Below, in pieces: positions 57,734 to 64,000 of a stretch of 64,000 nt of DNA. The position numbers and the translations under genes were made by a program. The notes under the pieces were generated by a model, which worked only from the letters and a program-made list of their open reading frames with translations, did not search any database and was not told where the DNA came from. Numbering within the stretch: position 1 is the first letter of the stretch; each line of letters opens with the position of its first letter. Origin of the DNA: Ancistrus triradiatus (taxonomy: Eukaryota > Chordata > Actinopteri > Siluriformes > Loricariidae); NCBI GenBank assembly GCA_025084515.1, contig JAJAGP010001678.1, positions 1 to 64,000 of the forward strand, in the 5' to 3' direction.

Positions 57734-59060
57734 AATAATAATATCTTAGCTGTAAGTAAGACATTAAGAGATCATGTGCTATGTGGCTTACCAACAAAAC
57801 CTGCTGATTTTGTAGATTCTTGAACCAAATCGAGGGACCTGACACGCAACAAGGAATGTTTAATGAATGTTTAACTACTTACATGATGAAAATGACTCTT
57901 TTGCAGCAGGAAAGAAACAGTAATTATTCATTACATTAAGTTGTGTTATGTTAATCCTTGAGATTAAAAATAAACTCCCGCCAAGAGTGTTGCTTCGAGC
58001 AAGTGGCAGCCACGAGCATGCTCGGCCCCATGAATGAACTAGAGGGTGATTAATTTCAGAGCAATGATTCACTAAATATTTAACAGCTTTGCTTGGTACA
58101 AAGTATATAATGAATTATAGATGGGGAGAATTAGAATATCGTGATGTAGGACAGTGCCTAAAGAATTAACCTGCAATTGGGGAAGAGCAATTACCACTGT
58201 AATAAATGATCTGCGAGTCAAGGAAGGGCTCCTATTTTTTATTTTTAATTAATTTCTCCACATCATCGCAAAGGGAGGGATGTGTTCCTCTCATTACTTC
58301 GTGCCACTTACGAGCTCCTTTGTTCTTGATAAATGGCCATTGGCTAGGCCGCGGTCTATGTATCAGCTTTTCCCCATTTTCAAAAGGACACATGTATTCT
58401 TTCTGTTTTCATCAATTCAAAATCAGCCTCCTAATGATCATCTGGTTATGGTTTAATAGAAATGAGGCCTAGTAGTGGTGAAGCGTATGGAACAGATTTT
58501 TTTTTTCCCTTCTGAATGTTCTATATGGACTTCTTTATGTAGTGTGCCATAACAGGGATCCAGTTTAAATGAAGAATGCTTTTGTATAAGGCGAAATATG
58601 AGCTGTTTATGCCATCGACCCAGTACAAAGGAACTCTGGTGGAGGTGGGGTACTTTGTTGGCCTGCCTGCTACTGAAGTAATTGAGACCCTGTTTTAAAT
58701 GGAAAAACGTCATATTTGCGCTGTGATAATGCGCTTGACCCAAAAGCTGATGTATATAATTGGAATCAGCTATCCAATAGGAGCTAAGCATTTAAAATCA
58801 TGATTTGGCCTTGGCTTAGCTTGAAGGAAAACATTCTTCTTGAAATATGACCATGGTCACTCACACATGCTTTTAATTTAATATATTACACTGCTGCTTT
58901 ACTTGTGAATAATTTATCTTTGAACATTTTTTTGCAAGTTTTTGTTGGTTGTGGGCGAAACTTTGAGTTGTACAGGTTATTCACCCTTGTATATGAAGGT
59001 ACTGATGCAATATAGGATGCTGAAATAATGTATTTAATCTTCTGGCTGGTTTGTTTGATA
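57734..59060. other. Repeat-poor block, candidate conserved non-coding DNA
   Basis: No transposon is recognised. 58020-58470 has balanced composition with 'taattaattt', 'gataaatggccattgg' and similar words, resembling vertebrate conserved elements. The minus-strand frame 58453-58791 has no domain. By inference only. Confidence 0.4.
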
Positions 59061-59345
59061 CACTGTATAGGCCAAAGTATTGGGACACACCTCTTAATCC
59101 TTGATCTCAGGTGTTTCCTTCAGTCCCATTGCCACAGATGTGTAAAATCATGCGGTCTGCCATTACAAACATTGGAACGAAAGGGTTGTTCCAAAAAGCT
59201 CACTGAAGTCGTGCATGGGACTGCAATAGGATGCCACCATTGCAACCAGTCAGTACGTGAATTGCCTGCCTGACTGCATTGTGCCAACTGTAAAGATTGG
59301 TGAAGGAGGGATACGGGGTTGTTGCTCAGGGTTTGGCCTAGGTCA
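59061..59345 (+). mobile_element. Tc1-like fragment (family 6), plus strand
   Basis: It starts with the terminal word 'cactgtataggccaaagtat' and 'tgggacacacct', continues through the 5' region ('ggtgtttccttcagtcccat') and the first codons, then jumps by deletion to the DDE region. The plus-strand reads CIVPTVKIGEGGI (59268 onward), matching the conserved IVPTVKFGGGGIMVWG block of this Tc1 type. The rest of the gene is missing. Confidence 0.75.
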
Positions 59346-59479
59346 ACCTCGACAGACCTTTAAAGACCGCCTTATTGGAAGTCTTCAAGTCATGAAACAC
59401 TACCCTGATCCTGGCATCATTTGGACAGATCATGTATTCCTAGCACCTCCTAAACCCAGATTCTTCTGTCAGCCTGTTA

Positions 59480-59806
59480 GATAGTGAAACGTGATTCATC
59501 ACTACAAAGAATGAGTGTCCACTGCTCCAGAGCCTTATTGGCACTGTCCTTTACACTCTAGCCATGAATGATTGTATGCCTGAGTGTGGCTGCTCAGCCA
59601 TGGGAAAACCAATCCAACAAACATCTCTTGGGTTGACATTGCTTCCAGAGGCAAGTTGGACAGCAAGGACAGGCGATTTTCAGCACTCTGTGGTCACAAT
59701 AACAGCACTTACACTTGACTTGGGAAGCTCTAGCAGGCCAGAAAATTGACAGGCTGACTTTTGGAAAGGTGTCATGCTATGACAGGGCCACGCTGAAAGT
59801 CACTTT
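59480..59806 (-). mobile_element. Tc1-like fragment (family 6 type), minus strand
   Basis: The minus strand contains the first-Asp region: the plus-strand words 'gtgattcatcactacaaaga' and 'ccactgctccagagcc' are the reverse of codons for a Trp-Ser-(Asp)-Glu-Ser type motif with LEQW before it. Plus-strand words 'acattgcttccagaggcaag', 'aataacagcacttacacttg' and 'aaagtcactt' follow the order of the 5' half of such an element in reverse. It lies head to head with the 59061 fragment. Confidence 0.6.
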
Positions 59807-59815
59807 AGTTTAGGG

Positions 59816-60155
59816 CAGTGGTTCCCAAACTTTTTCACCAGTGCCCCCTTTTTCAGATAAGAACATTTTGACACTCCGACACACATACACATGTTTTGCT
59901 TCCAAACTCTGAGTTAATTTATTTGAAACAATATAATTCATACAAAAGTGCAACTTCTTGAACAAAACAAAATAAAGAGACATATAATATTTATGGCGGA
60001 ATTACTACTAGTGACATGTGTTATGTACCTTAAATTCTAGTGGTTGAGATTTTCCTGGCTAAAACATGCCTTATTTATTGTACAGTCGTCCCTGTCTGTA
60101 TCGCGGTTCACTTATTGCAGCTTCACTGTATCACAGGTTTTATATAGATATAAAG

Positions 60156-60186
<31 letters not shown>

Positions 60187-60472
60187 AAGATATATATGTA
60201 CACAATGGAAACGCAGTACTGTTTGCTCTCCCAAGCTGTGCCCATACGTTCAGCATCTCTCCTTGTCCACTTCACATCAAGGTCTGATTGCTGCTCTTAT
60301 ATATAGCCTTAAAATATATAACTAATACAATAAATATTATACCCCTACTTCACCTATCATGGGGGTTTCTGGAACGTAACCCCCGCGATAGGTGAGGGAT
60401 CACTGTATTTACTGCTCCCCCTCCAATACCTCTGCAACCCCCTTAGAGTGTCCCACACTTTGAGAACCACTG
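59816..60472. mobile_element. hAT MITE with nested mariner-type MITE
   Basis: Ends are inverted: 'cagtggttcccaaacttttt' at the left and 'cacactttgagaaccactg' at the right. The flanking 8-mers 'gtttaggg' (59808-59815) and 'gtttctgg' (60473-60480) agree at six of eight positions, fitting an old 8-bp hAT target duplication. 'accagtgccccc' at the left pairs with 'cacactttgag' side words as in vertebrate hAT MITEs. It is interrupted at 60081-60407. Confidence 0.85.
60081..60407. mobile_element. Mariner-type MITE ('cgcggtt' ends) nested in hAT MITE
   Basis: Left end 'tacagtcgtccctgtctgta' with 'tcgcggttcac' and right end 'cccgcgataggtgagggatc' with 'actgta' are inverted relatives, both on TA. An (AT)n run expanded within it at about 60155-60183. 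Non-coding. It inserted into the hAT MITE, so it is younger. Confidence 0.85.
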
Positions 60473-60969
60473 GTTTCTGGTTTAGGGGCTGGGTATTATT
60501 TTAAAAAAATTGCTACTGATCTGATTCCTTCAATAACTTTTCGATGCCTTCTAATTGTGACAATAAATATTAATTAATAATTTTTTAAAAAACCAGAAAT
60601 AATGACAGTCTTCTCGCAGTTCGTGTTGCTTCTATGAGAACTTACTACCTTAGCAAGAACACATCAGCAGTAATTATATGAATAAACACCAACACGTTTT
60701 GGGACCACATTGCCTTTTACAGTTCAGTCTTTAAGAGTTCTTCTTAAGAAATATTAGCATATCTGTCAAGAGGGGGCACCCCTGTTGTGCTTGAACTTCC
60801 ACAGACGCAACCTCTTGATGCAGAGGAAACTCTAAAACCCAGAGAGATGGAAGGCCCCTGGGGAGGCCGAGGATGTGTGAGTTGTAGTTGCTCCGGTAGA
60901 TGTGGTGACCCGATAAGGAAGCAAATCGCATTCCAAAGACACAAACGAGAACGCCTGCCTATTTAAGGG
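60473..60969. other. Unique sequence, no gene seen
   Basis: No repeat or coding domain is recognised. Two overlapping minus-strand frames near 60731-60944 are short and featureless. Confidence 0.45.
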
Positions 60970-62175
60970 ATTTGTTGCTTTTGGTGTCATAGGGCACTTT
61001 TTTGCAGAATGTGTTTTTGTGTTGGTACCTTGGCTGGTTTAAGCCTGTCTTGGATGGCTGACTCCCTGAATCCCTGAATTTGTCAGAATCATATTCTGCA
61101 CGATGGTTAGTTTGCAGATGGTTGAAATAAGTTGCATTTAATGGCAACCGATTTACGACACAAGTTCTAAATCTAGAATCCAACCACATCGACTGTGAGG
61201 CTGGTGGTGTCTGTATTTTGTCTCCTGATGCAGTGTGTTCACTCATTTTTAACTTCAGTCATGCGCTTTTTGTTATGGTTCGCCATATTAAAAAGCAGGT
61301 GAACCGAGATAATAAAAATATAAAGGTTTTAGGACCCAATTACAGTTCGCTCCAGATGGAAATGGTTAACCAAAATATAAATAAAATCAAAGAAACACAG
61401 TTCACCAAAAGAAAGAAAAACAAAACCACAAAGAAAGCAACATCGGTGGCTGAAGATCGAACCATAGGGTAACAACTGAGGTAACCCAACGCACCACTCA
61501 GAAGAAAAAGAAAGGATAAATGAAAAGACGAGTCTAACTCAAACTGTGACCTTAAGAGGGGCACTACTTCCCCCGATGTTGGTGGAGGAGAGTGACGGTG
61601 CGACAGGGAGGAGGTGGAGTGCGACTCGCGGCAGCGAGCAAGCCTAAAAACTGCCAAGGAAGTTGGCAACCGTGAGCGCTAGCGAAATGCTTCCCTGCAC
61701 TATGACTAGGCCCTAACGGTTACCGGGCAGCCTCCTGACTGCCCATTGCTGGCGATCTACAAATCGCCAGCTACCTCTTTCCCTAACAAAACACATGCGA
61801 GTAATGCGGTGTGAGAACCAGGAAAGTCCGAAGATGCGACACCTGAGTAGGCTCAAAGGTGTGCTTAAATATCTCCACCAAATGGTGTCGCCACCAAGGT
61901 TGGAGCATGCACGATCGCGCTGAGTGTGCACACGCCACAATAAGAGTTCTCGTTGACCTCCAGCATCACAAGCCAGGGTCAGTGTGGCTCCTAACACTCT
62001 TAGGTAGAACGTCAGCTGGATTAGTCTGTTCTATCTGGCTACATGTGAACTCTTAAGGTGTGTTCTTGACTGTTTTTTGCTAAACGAGTGACATACTCGA
62101 TATTGTCAGCTGACACATTAAAACAACAATTAAGATATTGTTGTAGACAATACATATCACACACCAGTGGTTGAC
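60970..62175 (+). repeat. Unrecognised repeat family, copy 3 (split by another insert)
   Basis: The halves 60970-61270 and 62046-62175 match copies 1 and 2: 'cacttttttgcagaatg', 'ggctggtttaagcctgtct', 'ggcaaccgatttacgac', 'gtctgtattttgtctcctga', 'gagtgacatactcgatattg'. The break lies after 'cagtcatgcgctttt', a different place from those in copies 1 and 2. No coding region is seen. Confidence 0.7.
61271..62045. other. About 775-bp insert of unknown type
   Basis: It separates the halves of repeat copy 3. It starts 'tgttatggttcgccatatta', which could be the TG of an LTR, and a CA occurs near 62042 ('ggctaca'), but no target duplication or primer-binding site could be fixed. Inside is a small inverted repeat ('ggcgatctacaaatcgcc' at 61750-61767). 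A and K-rich frames near 61340-61472 reflect A-rich sequence. Confidence 0.45.
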
Positions 62176-62879
62176 TAATAACTGCCATAGGTTTTCGTGG
62201 ATATTTTATGCTCCTATTTTTAAGGTAGTTACAGTGAGTGCTTGGTTAGCCATAACAGAAACGATCTGTATTTTATAAAAGCCAACAATAACAATCAGAT
62301 CATACACCACAACTAACCATGGTACTATGACAGCGCAACTAACCTATTCCCATGTAGGGAACAGTTACTGATCTGACTGTCGACGTTGTTTGTTTTGGAG
62401 GAAAATACACAATGAGACAAGAGACAAAGAGATCTTTGCCTGTGTTTTGCTGGAAAATAATACGAAGGTCTGGGCTGTGTGAAAACCTCAAATATGTGCT
62501 CCGTAGCCATTTTCAGGCACTGTGGTGGCTCTTCAAGAACATGCTGTGAGGCTTGTAAGTCCTCGTTTGTGCAGAACAAGCCTCAGTTTATAGTTGATTG
62601 CTGAGAGTATTGTCTCTGTGCATGCGGTAATCTTAATAGTGGAAGAACCATGAGGGTAAACATTTTGATTCTTGTTTACTAGACAATGAGTTTCCTTTAT
62701 TAGGAAGCTGTGTGTGACAGTTATGTGACATTTTGGGCATTGTGCTCTGATGGGATGTCATTTAAAAGTACTTAGAACAGACAAGAGGCTACATAGTGCT
62801 GTTTTGAAACGGTTTGCTTATTCACTATACAGATGCTTCCATCAAATCGTTCTCTGACAAACCCATGGGTATGTGTATG
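62176..62879. other. Unique sequence, no gene seen
   Basis: Nothing coding or repetitive is recognised. Confidence 0.45.
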
Positions 62880-64000
62880 TACAGTGGGTGCTGGAAAGTT
62901 TGGTGAACCCTATTAGAATTTCTATATTGCTGCATAAATATGACCTAACAGTAGATAAGAGAAAACGTTTAAATAAATGAGTACAAAAATATTTATCTTG
63001 GTTATTTATTTTTGAGGAAAATGATCCAATATTACATATTATGAGTGGCAAAAGTAATGTGAACTCCCTCTAGATTAGCAGTATTTTGAAATGTGAAATT
63101 AGAGTCAGGTGTTTTTCAATCATGGATGACAATCAGGTGTTAGTGGGCAAAACTCCAGTTTTTATTTAAAGACAGGGATCTATCAAAGAAAGTCTGCTCT
63201 TCCAAACAGTTTTTTTGAAGTGTATCATGGCAGGACAAAGGAAGATTTCTGATGACCCTCAGAAAAAGGTGTTGATGCTCATCAGGCTGAAAAGGATACA
63301 ATAACCATCTCTAAAGAGTTTGGACTCCACCAATCCACAGTCATACAGACGTGCATAAATGGAAGGTAATTCAAGACCATTGGTTACCGCGCGCCCAGGA
63401 GTGGTCGACCACAAAGATCACTCCAAGAGTCAAGGCGTGTAATAGTTGTGCAGAGGTCACAAAGGACCCCATAGTAACTTCTAAGCAATGAAAGCCTCTC
63501 TCTCTTGGCTAATGTTAATGTCATCGAGTCCCAACCATCATGAAGAACACTGACAACAAGGTGTGCATGGCAGGGTTGCAAGGAGAAAGCCCTGCTCTCC
63601 AAAGAACATTGCTGTTTCGTTCTGCCAGTTTGCTAAAGATCACGCGGACGGAGCAGAAGGCCTATTGGAAGAATGTTTTTGGGTGACGGATTGGAGACCA
63701 AATAGACTTTTTGTTTAAAAGAAAGCGTTATGTTTTTGGAGAAAGGAAAACACTGCATTCCAGCATAAGAACCTTATCCCACGGTGAAAACATGGTGGTG
63801 GTAAGTATCATGGTTGGGGGCCTGTTTTTTGCTGCATCTGGGCCAGGAACGGCTTGCCATCATTGATGTACCAATGAGTTTTGAATTATATCGGAGATTC
63901 TAAATGAACATGTCAGGACATCTGTCCATGAACTGACATCTCAGATACGGGGGTCCATGCAGCAAGACACCTACCCTCAGCACACAAGTCTTTCTACCTA
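62880..64000 (+). mobile_element. Tc1 family 1, copy 7 (runs off window, indel-rich)
   Basis: It begins on TA at 62880 with 'acagtgggtgctggaaagtt'. The whole 5' region and transposase gene follow in order up to the window edge ('cctcagcacacaagtctttc'), so the right end lies outside. Compared with the other copies it carries dozens of single-base insertions and deletions, often in homopolymers, but comparatively few substitutions. Confidence 0.93.
63227..64000 (+). pseudogene. Tc1 transposase remnant (copy 7), frameshifted throughout
   Basis: The start ATG is at 63227. Nearly every 20-40 bases an indel changes frame, so no long open frame exists although the nucleotide sequence is close to its sisters. 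The helix-turn-helix, GRPTKITPR-like and first and second Asp regions can all be followed at nucleotide level. Either a sequencing or consensus problem or heavy decay explains this. The frame cannot be judged without better reads. Confidence 0.88.

Noticed and set aside
61340..61669. 109-codon minus-strand frame with hydrophobic end
   Set aside because: The hydrophobic part is the reverse of an A-rich run; no domain is seen.

Overview
This 64 kb window looks like a stretch of gene desert or intron from a ray-finned (teleost) fish. The evidence is the repeat content: many Tc1/mariner elements with TA target sites, tRNA-derived SINEs of the V-SINE type, hAT-like MITEs with the familiar fish 'gatgcaccgat' and 'cagtggttcccaaactt' ends, and (AT), (GT), (GA) and (AAT) microsatellites. 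An otophysan such as a catfish is plausible but not demonstrated. No host protein-coding exon, tRNA gene, rRNA gene, CRISPR array or operon could be supported. All recognisable protein-coding sequence is decayed transposase.

The dominant family is one Tc1-like element whose ends read roughly 'cagtggtgcttgaaagtttg'. Seven copies (17838-19159, 27285-28290, 28920-29713, 37996-40523, 44600-45876, 51579-52889, 62880-64000) and one fragment (49889-50008) are present on both strands, and none is intact. The best transposase reading frame (from 38320) stays open for 194 codons before a TGG-to-TAG stop. At least five other Tc1/mariner families leave fragments or MITEs (3540-4780, 21088-21560 with 36461-36827, 48987-49432 with 57690-57733, 50295-50635, 59061-59806), plus a mariner-type MITE (60081-60407). 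About fifteen V-SINE copies are scattered through the window, several nested in older repeats.

Layout: 1-12650 holds hAT-like repeats, a Tc1 fossil split by another repeat, and a large AT-rich block with a hAT MITE inside. 12659-14108 is a long-inverted-repeat element with other repeats nested in it. 14119-17260 and 21190-26630 are SINE-rich. 17838-19159 and 27285-29713 are Tc1 copies. 29714-35200 is mostly unique sequence. 37800-40785, 51288-53088 and 60970-62175 are three copies of a repeat family I do not recognise, each interrupted by a later insertion. 40786-43488, 45876-48986 and especially 53450-55860 and 57734-59060 are repeat-poor and look like candidate conserved non-coding (enhancer-type) sequence, which cannot be tested without alignment.

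The oddest parts are: (i) two foreign-looking stretches inside the Tc1 copy at 37996-40523, the second very rich in CpG (about 58 in 700 bp by hand count); (ii) the Tc1 copy at 62880-64000, whose differences from its sisters are mostly single-base indels, as in uncorrected long-read sequence; (iii) a 41-bp block at 8109-8149 that recurs with homopolymer indels inside the AT repeat at 9292-9334; and (iv) a SINE plus 230 bp of flank that recurs in inverted orientation 18 kb away. Several of these may be assembly artefacts rather than biology. I found no clear new biological system. The strongest novelty candidates are the three-copy repeat family and the SINE-plus-flank unit.
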